A DNA stretch of 52,706 nt, from assembly GCF_021729155.1 (NCBI RefSeq), contig NZ_JAJQYA010000036.1:1-52706 (forward strand), read 5' to 3'. The DNA is from Membranihabitans marinus. GTDB taxonomy: Bacteria; Bacteroidota; Bacteroidia; Chitinophagales; Saprospiraceae. The position numbers and the translations under genes were made by a program. Under the pieces are notes generated by a model that was given only the letters and a program-made list of their open reading frames with translations, ran no database searches and was not told where the DNA came from. Within the stretch, counting starts at the first letter, position 1. Every line of letters begins with the position of its first letter. Of this stretch, positions 45,593 to 52,706 are shown one piece after another.

Positions 45593-47233
45593 CTATACGG
45601 AAGTCTTTATACTCCATTCGGAATTTTTCACCTTTTCCGAAACCTTTACCTTTGATTGGATAATTGGATTTTCTTTTTTCTTCATCTTCAACAAAACCAA
45701 AAACGAAGTAATGGAGAGCAGGAGCCAAAAAACATCGACTACAAAGATTTGATCATAGCCTTTGACAAAGGAAACCCAAGGCCAATTTCCAGTCATCCAA
45801 CCGTTGGCCAATGGAACAATAGCTCCTAACACTGCGCCCAATAGCAAGGTCATATATTGGGTAAAATAATTATTGCGTTTAATGATAAAGAACAATGACA
45901 AAACCAACCATGGCCAAAAAAACACTTCGTTAATAAATGCCTTTCGTCCCTCGCCCAAATCGTAGCCCCAAACTTTGACCGCTATAAATGCTATCGCAGT
46001 AGCAGGATACAAACTGAGACAACTCGACAGATATATATAGCCTAACCAGGTATTAAATTTTCGCTTGCGAGGATGAATATTTTTCTTATCTCTTGCCACC
46101 AACCATATCAATACACCTGAGATGATCACAAAACAAGAAATGATACCCAAACAAAAATAGATCAACTTCATACCATAGCCCCCATAATCACCAAAATGCA
46201 ATCGCTGTATCAAATTCGTAGCTCCTTCTATATAGGATGTCGATAAAAAGGGATCATTTTCATTGATGACTTCACCGGAAATGCCATCGTAGAGGACGAA
46301 TCCTGAACCCATTAATGAGGATTGATATTTAGGTCGGACTGACACCTTGACCCTCATACTCTCATCGCCGTAATTCAAGATCTGTAATTGTTGAATTTCT
46401 GCCTCAGGCCATTTTTCTGCTGTGGCGACAACATAGGGCTGAATAGATGGCAGATCCTTTAATACATTATAGGTCAAAGCCAATTCCTCGTCTTCATCGG
46501 GATCGAGAACCTCGGCCATTTTCTCCTTGTCGTCACCAAATAAAATAGTTTTTACCGGAGGCAACATAAAAGTATAGCCTATAATAAGGTATGTTCCGGT
46601 GACGGCGAATATAAATTGATAGGGCAGGCCCAATATACCCAATGCTACATGGGCATCGGTCCAAATGGTCTTCCATTTGGCTTTTGGTCTAAAGACAAAG
46701 AAACTGCTCGATATTTTCTTCCAATGAACGATGACTCCTGTTACTATGGCAAAAAGAAAAAAGAAAGCCACCAATCCGGCCAACATATATCCAGATCGAC
46801 CGAAATAATTGAGTTGGGCGAAAAAATGTAGTCTATAAAAAAACTCCCCTAATGAATAGTTGGCTCCATACTTTCTGTTTTCCCCACTTTCCAAATCCAT
46901 ATAAAAGAAGGCCCTGCGATTATCTGCTTTTGCTATCGAGGTATCCTTGGAAGACGTCATCGATGCCGCCAACCGACGCTCGTGATAGCGCTGAGAAAAA
47001 GAAATATCTCTTCCGTATAGCTGATATTCACTTTCGAGATGGTCAACCGCTGCATCAAAATCCAAATTTTGAAAATAATCTTCTTCGATGGCTTCATCCC
47101 GCTCCCAAGCATTGATTTCATCCCGGAGAAAGGATATGGATCCCGTAAAAAAGATTACGTACAATAAAGCACTAATAATAATACCACTTATGGTATGACT
47201 GTGAAACATTATATTGTATACTCTATTTGACAT
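45593..47233 (-). CDS. PepSY-associated TM-helix (PepSY_TM) protein, putative ferric-siderophore reductase
   Basis: This 546-residue inner-membrane protein has several membrane helices: HSHTISGIIISALLYVIFFTG near the N-terminus, GYMLAGLVAFFFLFAIVTGVIVHWKK at about 143-168, IYFCLGIISCFVIISGVLIWLVARD, and a C-terminal group of four. Periplasmic PepSY-like segments lie between them (RLHFFAQLNYFGRSG, IQRLHFGDYGG with the conserved RLHxG/D pattern). Family members such as FpvG reduce ferric siderophores in the periplasm and release Fe(II). Its neighbours, two small membrane proteins of DUF3649 and DUF3325 type, are the normal companions. Their genes end 3 bases before this one begins. Confidence 0.9.
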   Translation of the reverse strand: MSNRVYNIMFHSHTISGIIISALLYVIFFTGSISFLRDEINAWERDEAIEEDYFQNLDFDAAVDHLESEYQLYGRDISFSQRYHERRLAASMTSSKDTSIAKADNRRAFFYMDLESGENRKYGANYSLGEFFYRLHFFAQLNYFGRSGYMLAGLVAFFFLFAIVTGVIVHWKKISSSFFVFRPKAKWKTIWTDAHVALGILGLPYQFIFAVTGTYLIIGYTFMLPPVKTILFGDDKEKMAEVLDPDEDEELALTYNVLKDLPSIQPYVVATAEKWPEAEIQQLQILNYGDESMRVKVSVRPKYQSSLMGSGFVLYDGISGEVINENDPFLSTSYIEGATNLIQRLHFGDYGGYGMKLIYFCLGIISCFVIISGVLIWLVARDKKNIHPRKRKFNTWLGYIYLSSCLSLYPATAIAFIAVKVWGYDLGEGRKAFINEVFFWPWLVLSLFFIIKRNNYFTQYMTLLLGAVLGAIVPLANGWMTGNWPWVSFVKGYDQIFVVDVFWLLLSITSFLVLLKMKKKENPIIQSKVKVSEKVKNSEWSIKTSV

Positions 47234-47236
47234 AAC

Positions 47237-47536
47237 TTAAGTGATTGGATATAAAATTTTACCATAAGAAATAAGGCCGTAAAAAATCAAGGAAATAATG
47301 AGATACAAAAGCCAGGCTTTCCATCCATTTTTAAATAACAATGCAACAATCATCAAGCCCACCCACATCACAAAGCCCAAGTAGCGCAATGTCATCACAG
47401 CATTGGCTAGATCAAAGAATACGGCCATTGTTAGATGAAGACCTTCAGTCACCATATAACCGCCAACAAATCCGGCTGATATTTTAGCAAAGGCCTGAAG
47501 AGGTGTATTGGTTAAATATTTTTTATTTGCAGGCAT
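47237..47536 (-). CDS. Small inner-membrane protein, DUF3649-like
   Basis: This 99-residue protein has three hydrophobic segments (about 16-38, 48-68 and 72-90), with GGYMVTEG and LLFKNGWKAWLLYL resembling the GGYxxx...ARSAWRAW pattern of DUF3649. That family is found beside PepSY_TM ferric reductases and TonB receptors, mostly in Proteobacteria, and its role in iron uptake is not defined. Its ATG overlaps the TAA of the upstream gene by one base, and the PepSY gene begins 3 bases after it. The family call comes from recall of the pattern and should be treated as probable. Confidence 0.68.
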   Translation of the reverse strand: MPANKKYLTNTPLQAFAKISAGFVGGYMVTEGLHLTMAVFFDLANAVMTLRYLGFVMWVGLMIVALLFKNGWKAWLLYLIISLIFYGLISYGKILYPIT

Positions 47537-47865
47537 TATATGAGAATTTCTAAGGTGAATAGAATCGCAAATACTGCCATAATAATTTGCGGTTTGAACA
47601 ACTCCAAGGGATAGAGCAAGAGTACGAGGCTAGCCACCGTCATTACGACAATGAAATACGCAAATATCCCACTCATTATTCCCCATTCAAGAGATGACAA
47701 ATAAAATCCGAGGCCCCATATCATTCCTGCAGCTATTTTGCTCCGTCTTGTGTGGGCTTGCGCCCACCGCAATAAGACATTATCCCCAAGAAAAACTACT
47801 CGCTTCGAACAATAGTAAATCAAGAAATAACCTAAAACAGCACTGAGAATTATAATAGATATCAT
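47536..47865 (-). CDS. Small inner-membrane protein, DUF3325-like
   Basis: This 109-residue protein has three to four hydrophobic segments (1-18, 46-60, 62-86 and 93-108), with YYCSKRVVFLGDN in the first loop and FIVVMTVASLVLLLYPLELFKP near the end. The layout and the LxxWFxxLTxxALxLxLLxPY-like C-terminus resemble DUF3325, a usual companion of PepSY_TM and DUF3649 proteins in siderophore uptake clusters. It lies 52 bases after the DUF4198-like gene and overlaps the next gene by one base. The function is unknown. The family call is probable. Confidence 0.65.
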   Translation of the reverse strand: MISIIILSAVLGYFLIYYCSKRVVFLGDNVLLRWAQAHTRRSKIAAGMIWGLGFYLSSLEWGIMSGIFAYFIVVMTVASLVLLLYPLELFKPQIIMAVFAILFTLEILI

Positions 47866-47917
47866 AGTATATTAGATAAAACAAATAGAAAAGGAATGGA
47901 TCCGTTGACGATAAATA

Positions 47918-48607
47918 TTAAATGGACAGTGTAGTCGTATAAATTTTAACTACCTGTTTGTGCGAGGCCTCGTCTACTTTAATTTTCTCAAAAGTCTCTA
48001 TCATATAATCTCCCTTCCATTCGGGAATAAAATGATAAAAACCAAGATCGGTAACGGCGAGACTGCGTTGCCATCCACTGGGAGAGAACACAGTTATATT
48101 CACTTTTTTGCCAGAAGTTTTTTCCGATGAAAACTGCAAAGACAGAGGTTTATTTTTCTTTCTTATGCTGGCAAAAGTTATCCCTGAAATTGGCTGACTA
48201 GCAGTTGTTGCGTTTTTTCCCACGACAACAGAAAATTGACTATTGAATTCGTACTGAGTTTCTCCGACGATTTTATCTACTGTATGGGATATCCAAAAGG
48301 TATATTGACCGTCAAGATTAGGGGTGAAATCAGCTATCATTACATCGTCCATAGCAGTGAGTTCTAGACTTTCTTCTTCCCCATTGGGCAAAGTAACCAT
48401 GAGTACACAATCGGCGACATTGGCCCACCAGTCTTCTATTTTCTCTTTTTTACCTTCTTCTGCCTCTGCATAAAACACCTGTATTTCCAAGAGTTTACCC
48501 TTCTTAGCCTCAGATTGACTTTGGATGAAAAGAGCATGAGCATTTATGTTTGAAATGGTCAAAAAGCAAATGGATAAGGATAGAATTGATTGTAAAATTG
48601 TTTTCAT
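47918..48607 (-). CDS. Exported DUF4198-like protein
   Basis: This 229-residue protein has a signal peptide at about 1-23 ending NINAHA, so the mature protein would begin near LFIQSQSEAKKGK. The all-beta layout, the AHA start and the late GxYxFxPEWKGDYMIE-type strand resemble DUF4198, periplasmic proteins placed next to cobalt, nickel or iron uptake genes. No metal-ligand motif is evident beyond His in the cleavage region. It is the first gene of the iron operon, divergent from the AraC regulator. The gap between them is 160 bases from the chosen AraC start, so both promoters lie there. Its function in metal handling is inferred. Confidence 0.62.
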   Translation of the reverse strand: MKTILQSILSLSICFLTISNINAHALFIQSQSEAKKGKLLEIQVFYAEAEEGKKEKIEDWWANVADCVLMVTLPNGEEESLELTAMDDVMIADFTPNLDGQYTFWISHTVDKIVGETQYEFNSQFSVVVGKNATTASQPISGITFASIRKKNKPLSLQFSSEKTSGKKVNITVFSPSGWQRSLAVTDLGFYHFIPEWKGDYMIETFEKIKVDEASHKQVVKIYTTTLSI

Positions 48608-48691
48608 GATATGGCTTGGTTTTAATTGAATTGTATTTCCATTATTAAATAAGATATCGTTGTTATTTTTATTTAGATTAAATTAAAATAA

Positions 48692-48699
48692 TATCTTTG
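48692..48699 (+). promoter_or_regulatory. Bacteroidota -7 promoter element for the AraC-type gene
   Basis: TATCTTTG matches the -7 consensus TAnnTTTG exactly and is followed by GACGC. With a start of transcription about seven bases downstream it would give a leader of about 60 bases to the ATG at 48768. A TTTG or TTG -33 element at the standard distance is not evident. Confidence 0.5.
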
Positions 48700-48767
48700 A
48701 CGCAAAATTAAGCCTTATTTTGAACACTAGAACTACGACATACGGAAAGAAAAATACTTCAAACGGA

Positions 48768-49742
48768 ATGAATTCTACTTCAAATCAAGGGCGAACCGAT
48801 TTAGTAATAAGTTTGGCCAAAGACAACATTGAAATACCCTTTACAACAGTAGAAGAAGAAAGGAGTAATATCGGATCAATGGAGGGTTTGTATGAGATAA
48901 ACACCGCTTCTGTAAAAGCCGATTTGACTATTAGTGATTTTAAAGAATTTCAAATCTATGACCTTAAAATAGCACTCCATGATGCTATATCCATACATAT
49001 AAATAAGAAGCAGGCACCTCTTCAGTTTATTTTTGCATTCGAGGGAAGAGGCTATATTCAGCCCAATAAATCCAATATTATTCCCCCTCATTCATTCAAT
49101 ATACATAAACACGATTCTCTATTTATCAACTATAAAGACAAAAACATCCATTGTATTCTGATTCAATTACAATCAGATTTTTTGAAGGATTCTCTGGTGC
49201 AATTAGAAGAATTTAATGGCATCAACAAACTATTGGAGAAGATAGATCAACCAGTGCTTTGGTCAAAATTCAAACCCATTACCACGGGAATCACACAGTT
49301 ATTAAATGACATAATTTTGTCTCCCCAATCAGATACATATCGTAAAATACTTATAAAATTGCGCTTAATTGAATTACTCCTCACGACGACAACCCTTCCA
49401 AATCAGACGACAGAAAACAAACTACCTGCCAGAGATCAAGAGAAGATTATCCTTGCCCGAGACATTGTTACAAAAAATTACATTCATCCATTGTCCTTAA
49501 AAGACTTGGCAAAAAAAGTAGGCACGAATGAATTTATACTTAAAAAGGGGTTTAAAACCCTGTACGGACAAACCGTTTTTGGCTTTGTCCAAGATCTCAA
49601 AATGGAAGAGGCTTTGAGACTGCTAAAACAAAAAGAGATTAAAATTCAAGAAGTCGCAGAGAGGGTCGGATATAAACACAGTCAACACTTTTCTACTGCA
49701 TTTAAAAAGAAATTTGGTCGATCGCCTCGAGAGTATGTATAA
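48768..49742 (+). CDS. AraC-family transcriptional regulator, PchR-like
   Basis: This protein has 324 residues from the ATG at 48768. A TTG at 48720 is in frame and would add 16 residues, but ATG is preferred. The N-terminal half is a cupin-like effector domain (DLTISDFKEFQIYDLKIAL, FAFEGRGYIQP). The C-terminal double helix-turn-helix is typical of the PchR/YbtA group: IHPLSLKDLAKKVGTNEFILKKGFKTLYGQTVFGFVQDLKMEEALRLL, then IQEVAERVGYKHSQHFSTAFKKKFGRSPREYV. PchR-type regulators sense ferric siderophores and activate cognate receptor genes. The two flanking TonB systems, divergent to the left and co-directional to the right, are the likely targets. Confidence 0.92.
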   Translation: MNSTSNQGRTDLVISLAKDNIEIPFTTVEEERSNIGSMEGLYEINTASVKADLTISDFKEFQIYDLKIALHDAISIHINKKQAPLQFIFAFEGRGYIQPNKSNIIPPHSFNIHKHDSLFINYKDKNIHCILIQLQSDFLKDSLVQLEEFNGINKLLEKIDQPVLWSKFKPITTGITQLLNDIILSPQSDTYRKILIKLRLIELLLTTTTLPNQTTENKLPARDQEKIILARDIVTKNYIHPLSLKDLAKKVGTNEFILKKGFKTLYGQTVFGFVQDLKMEEALRLLKQKEIKIQEVAERVGYKHSQHFSTAFKKKFGRSPREYV

Positions 49743-50048
49743 CATTATCAAAATGTCCAATTTATCCACCTAGATTCACTGAGAAGATCTAAGATTTACA
49801 TAATCGTAGGAAAAATAATAAAGTTCTCGAATTGAAAGCTAAGGCAATTTCAATTTTTGTGAGTATTCCTTGGCCAACATACTTTATATTCCTTAAAAAT
49901 GTAATACCATTAAGGAATAAGATTGAGTCACATAAAGTACCTCTCACATGAATTGACAAAATACTATTTAGATTTATTATAAATAATTTGAATAATTATT
50001 TACATTTGACCCGAAGTCGTTATCTATATTAAATCTAAATAAAAATAA
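49743..50048. other. Intergenic region upstream of the second TonB receptor
   Basis: 306 AT-rich bases. The only recognisable element is the -7 box at 50001-50008. A TAATACCATTAA word at about 49903 is only loosely like the dispersed 12-mer. No terminator for the AraC gene was seen. Confidence 0.4.
50001..50008 (+). promoter_or_regulatory. Bacteroidota -7 promoter element for the second TonB receptor
   Basis: TACATTTG matches TAnnTTTG and is followed by AC, as at 48692. It lies 40 bases before the ATG at 50049. The upstream TTTG at 49987-49990 is too close to be the normal -33 element, so only the -7 part is supported. Confidence 0.45.
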
Positions 50049-52700
50049 ATGAAACATATTTTTACTGTATTAATAATATTAGTGATCTCAACCATGGGAT
50101 TTTCACAAAATTCTACTGTTGAAGGCAACATCGCCGACAAAAACAACAATCCCTTAATAGGTGTCAACCTTTATCTAAAGAAAACTACTCAAGGAAGTCA
50201 ATCTGATGAAAATGGATATTTCAAAATTGACAACTTAGCAAAAGGGGATTACGTAATAGTAATTTCATATTTGGGATATAAAACAAAAGAAGTTGCCATC
50301 AATGTCCCATCCAATCAAGTCGTTGACATGGGTAAAATCACCCTTTTGGAAGGGAATGAATTACTTCAACAAATAGTAGTAACCAGTTCTAGAAGGAATA
50401 AATTTTCAAGAAAAAACACGGCATATGTTTCTAAACTTCCACTGCAAGACATGGAAAATTCTCAAACTTACAGCACAATAACCACTGAGCTTCTCGAATC
50501 GCAAATTGTCACCAATTTTGACGATGCCATCAACAATGCTACTGGGATTAGTAAATTATGGGAATCTACAGGAAGAGCACCTGGGGAGGGAACAGGATAC
50601 TTTTCAACCAGGGGTTATGCTACCCAACCCGCATTGGTTGATGGCCTCCCTGGATTTACATTTAGCGCCATCGATCCCTCTTATATTGAGCGCATCGAAG
50701 TGATTAAAGGACCGTCTGCTACATTGTTTGGGAGTACTGTCACCTCATTAGGGGGGCTCATAAACGTGGTCACAAAAAAACCTTACGAAGGATTTGGAGG
50801 TAGTGTTTCTTATACCGCAGGATCGTTTGGGTTACACCGTGTGTCAGCAGACCTCAACACCCCGCTGAATAGAAAAGACAATTTATTCTTTAGAATGAAT
50901 GCCTCTTACCTCACTCAAGGTAGCTTTCAAGATGCGGGCTCTAGAGAAACATATTTCATTGCACCATCTTTAACCTACAGAGTAAACAATCGCCTCAATC
51001 TGTCTCTGGGAATTGAATATTCTTCAACAGAACAAACCAATCCCTCCATGTTATTTGTGAGAAGGGGAATTCCCATGGTCTCCAATAATATTGAAGAGCT
51101 AGGAATTGACCCTGAGAAATCCTTCACCTCAAATGATGTGACCCTTTCCAGTCCAATACTGAATACCAGAGCCATTGCCGATTTTAAAATATCAGACCAA
51201 TGGAATTCTCAGACTATTCTGGCAAGTACCCATTCCGAAACAAAAGGTTATTATCAATATATGATTGAAGGTGCCGGTGCAGCATTTGGAGTATTGGCTC
51301 CCTTGGCGGCTACTCCTTATCCTCCGTTACAAGAACAAGTCAATGAAGTTTTATTTGAAGCAAATCAATTGCTATCACAAGACGTGTTTACTAGGATATA
51401 CGATAAGCGGGATGCCGATGGGACAAAAGCCAATTTTCAACAAAACCTTATTGGAGATTTTAATCTGGGCAAAGTGCGCAATAGAATGGTTATCGGCCTA
51501 GACTATGTCTATAGAGAACAATCCTCTAGAAACAGAAATGGCAATCCCTTATTAGCTCAAAATTCCAATTTCCCTTTCATAATAGAAACCTTAAACACAT
51601 TGAACGAAGGTTATGGTGATGTAATTGCTGCTCAATTGAGTGGTTTGCCGTATTTCGATGGCTTTTTCTCTGCAAATGGTGATATTGTACCTACTTCATT
51701 TACCCCTAATACGACTTACACAGTTTCCAAGGCAAACTTAGACGCAATTTTTAGTGAAGTTCCCATCAGGGATATTAATACTGGTTCCCAAACATATGCA
51801 GCTTATATTTCCGATGTCGTTAGCCTTACTAAAAATCTTACGATAAATCTGGGTTTGAGACTTGACCATTTTGATCAAGATGGTGAAAAATCAGATCCTT
51901 TAGATGATTATACCAAAACCACTTTGTCTCCCAATGCAGGGATATTATACCAGGCTATTGCGCAAAAGCTCAGTTTATTCGCCAACTATCAGACCGGATT
52001 TATCAACAACGATCCAGTGGTGAATAACGATGGCACTGTTGACACTTTCGATCCGACTGAAGCCAAACAATTTGAGGGAGGTATCAAGACCAACTTATTT
52101 CGAGGAAAGCTAAATGCCGGTATTAGTTATTATTTAATAACCGTAAATAATTCCATTAATTCAGATCCCAATGGAGTACTTTTTCCACTGAGAATCAATC
52201 TTGCTGAAACAGTGAACAAAGGTTTTGAATTCGAGGTAAATGCCAATCCATTTGAAGGATTGAACATTCGAGCTTCATATTCTCTCAACAATAGCGAAAT
52301 AACTGATGCTTATAGTTCAAAAACAGATATTGTCTACGATGCCTTACAGGGAAGAAGACCTGAAGAAGCTGGGCCGGAAAATATTTATAACTTATGGGCC
52401 GATTTCAAATTTGGAGATAAAAGTTTTTTTAAAAATTTTGGTATAGGAGCTGGATTGAATGGAGCTTCTGAACACTTAATGATGAACAATGCCGTATCTG
52501 GTGTATTTACTTTGCCCGGGTACACCATTTACAATGCAACGATTTATTACAATGCGGATAAATACCGAATAGGATTGAAAGTAAATAATATGTCGGATGA
52601 AATCTATTACAAAGGTTGGAGCACAGTCAACGGGATAGTTCATTTAACTGTGTCTTTGTTTAAAAATAATATTATTCTACTTCCCTCTTTTGGGAAGTAA
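50049..52700 (+). CDS. TonB-dependent siderophore receptor
   Basis: This 883-residue protein has a signal peptide at about 1-20 (ending GFSQ). A carboxypeptidase-D regulatory domain spans about 23-100 (VEGNIADKNNNPLIGVNLYLKK). The plug is of the FhuA/FpvA siderophore type: TELLESQIVTNFDDAINNATGISKLWES, GYFSTRGYATQPALVDGLP and IEVIKGPSATLFGSTVTSLGGLINVVTKKP. A 22-strand-like barrel follows, with YISDVVSLTKNLTINLGLRLDHF and FEGGIKTNLF. The C-terminus is odd: after YYKGWSTVNGIVHLTVSLF it continues with KNNIILLPSFGK instead of stopping at the terminal aromatic residue of the last strand, which could reflect a late frameshift. It follows the AraC-type regulator and was probably acquired or kept with it. 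Confidence 0.92.
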   Translation: MKHIFTVLIILVISTMGFSQNSTVEGNIADKNNNPLIGVNLYLKKTTQGSQSDENGYFKIDNLAKGDYVIVISYLGYKTKEVAINVPSNQVVDMGKITLLEGNELLQQIVVTSSRRNKFSRKNTAYVSKLPLQDMENSQTYSTITTELLESQIVTNFDDAINNATGISKLWESTGRAPGEGTGYFSTRGYATQPALVDGLPGFTFSAIDPSYIERIEVIKGPSATLFGSTVTSLGGLINVVTKKPYEGFGGSVSYTAGSFGLHRVSADLNTPLNRKDNLFFRMNASYLTQGSFQDAGSRETYFIAPSLTYRVNNRLNLSLGIEYSSTEQTNPSMLFVRRGIPMVSNNIEELGIDPEKSFTSNDVTLSSPILNTRAIADFKISDQWNSQTILASTHSETKGYYQYMIEGAGAAFGVLAPLAATPYPPLQEQVNEVLFEANQLLSQDVFTRIYDKRDADGTKANFQQNLIGDFNLGKVRNRMVIGLDYVYREQSSRNRNGNPLLAQNSNFPFIIETLNTLNEGYGDVIAAQLSGLPYFDGFFSANGDIVPTSFTPNTTYTVSKANLDAIFSEVPIRDINTGSQTYAAYISDVVSLTKNLTINLGLRLDHFDQDGEKSDPLDDYTKTTLSPNAGILYQAIAQKLSLFANYQTGFINNDPVVNNDGTVDTFDPTEAKQFEGGIKTNLFRGKLNAGISYYLITVNNSINSDPNGVLFPLRINLAETVNKGFEFEVNANPFEGLNIRASYSLNNSEITDAYSSKTDIVYDALQGRRPEEAGPENIYNLWADFKFGDKSFFKNFGIGAGLNGASEHLMMNNAVSGVFTLPGYTIYNATIYYNADKYRIGLKVNNMSDEIYYKGWSTVNGIVHLTVSLFKNNIILLPSFGK

Positions 52701-52706
52701 GATTAG

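Noticed and set aside
48720-48767. TTG start that would extend the AraC-type regulator by 16 residues
   Set aside because: An ATG follows at 48768; the extra residues are polar and low-complexity with no family match.

Overview
The window looks like chromosomal DNA of a Bacteroidota bacterium, probably a marine or otherwise free-living glycan degrader of the Cytophagales/Saprospirales kind. The evidence is a SusC/SusD pair, a FecI/FecR-type sigma/anti-sigma pair, TonB receptors with N-terminal carboxypeptidase-regulatory domains, lipoproteins with Bacteroidota-style signals, TAnnTTTG-like -7 boxes, and PVC-type (planctomycete-style) dehydrogenase/cytochrome c proteins, which several free-living Bacteroidota also carry. 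The exact taxon cannot be read from the sequence. I saw no tRNA, rRNA, CRISPR array, transposase, integrase or phage gene.

Layout. (1) 0.4-3.7 kb, + strand: a secreted beta-helix protein and a DUF6807 (PmoA-like) lipoprotein, followed by a 27-bp perfect hairpin. (2) 4.0-11.3 kb, - strand: three Gfo/Idh/MocA oxidoreductases, two of them close paralogues that bracket a 992-residue lipoprotein combining an SGNH domain, a beta-propeller dehydrogenase and cytochrome c. (3) 11.6-27.3 kb, - strand: a polysaccharide-utilisation-locus-like operon in the transcription order fecR, susC (with STN signalling domain), susD, a large TIM-barrel lipoprotein, an M24-fold protein with degraded metal ligands, a polysaccharide deacetylase, rhaM, a DUF4380-like protein, rhaT, and a second predicted glycosidase. 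The ECF sigma gene is divergent at 27.6 kb. RhaT and RhaM point to L-rhamnose or a similar deoxysugar as the released monomer. No rhamnose isomerase, kinase or aldolase and no recognisable rhamnosidase is present. (4) 28.2-30.6 kb: housekeeping-type genes (DUF4202, a methyltransferase, a MoeB/ThiF-like E1 and MoaD). (5) 31.1-41.3 kb, - strand: a second catabolic or oxidative block in the order enolase-superfamily enzyme, azurin-like cupredoxin, PQQ/NHL-type propeller lipoprotein, PVC dehydrogenase-HEAT-cytochrome c lipoprotein, dimethylformamidase-beta-like protein, Tat-exported Gfo/Idh/MocA. Exported propeller, haem and blue copper together suggest periplasmic oxidation of a sugar or related compound. 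(6) 41.9-52.7 kb: iron/siderophore uptake, with a six-gene - strand operon (DUF4198-like, DUF3325-like, DUF3649-like, PepSY-TM, TonB receptor, DUF4374), a PchR-like AraC regulator and a second siderophore-type TonB receptor on the + strand.

Non-coding structure. A 12-mer (TAATACCAAATG) occurs four times exactly, with two near-copies, always between genes and mostly just 3' of genes in sense orientation. GC-rich, hairpin-forming REP-like blocks lie at about 0.1-0.3 kb and 41.5-41.6 kb, on either side of the carbohydrate region. Two matching rho-independent terminators, a triple 18-bp tandem repeat and a 27-bp perfect hairpin are also visible.

The best candidates for undescribed biology are the rhaT/rhaM operon with its two unassigned glycosidase-like proteins and its metal-ligand-deficient M24 protein, and the haem-copper oxidative module at 32.7-41.3 kb.
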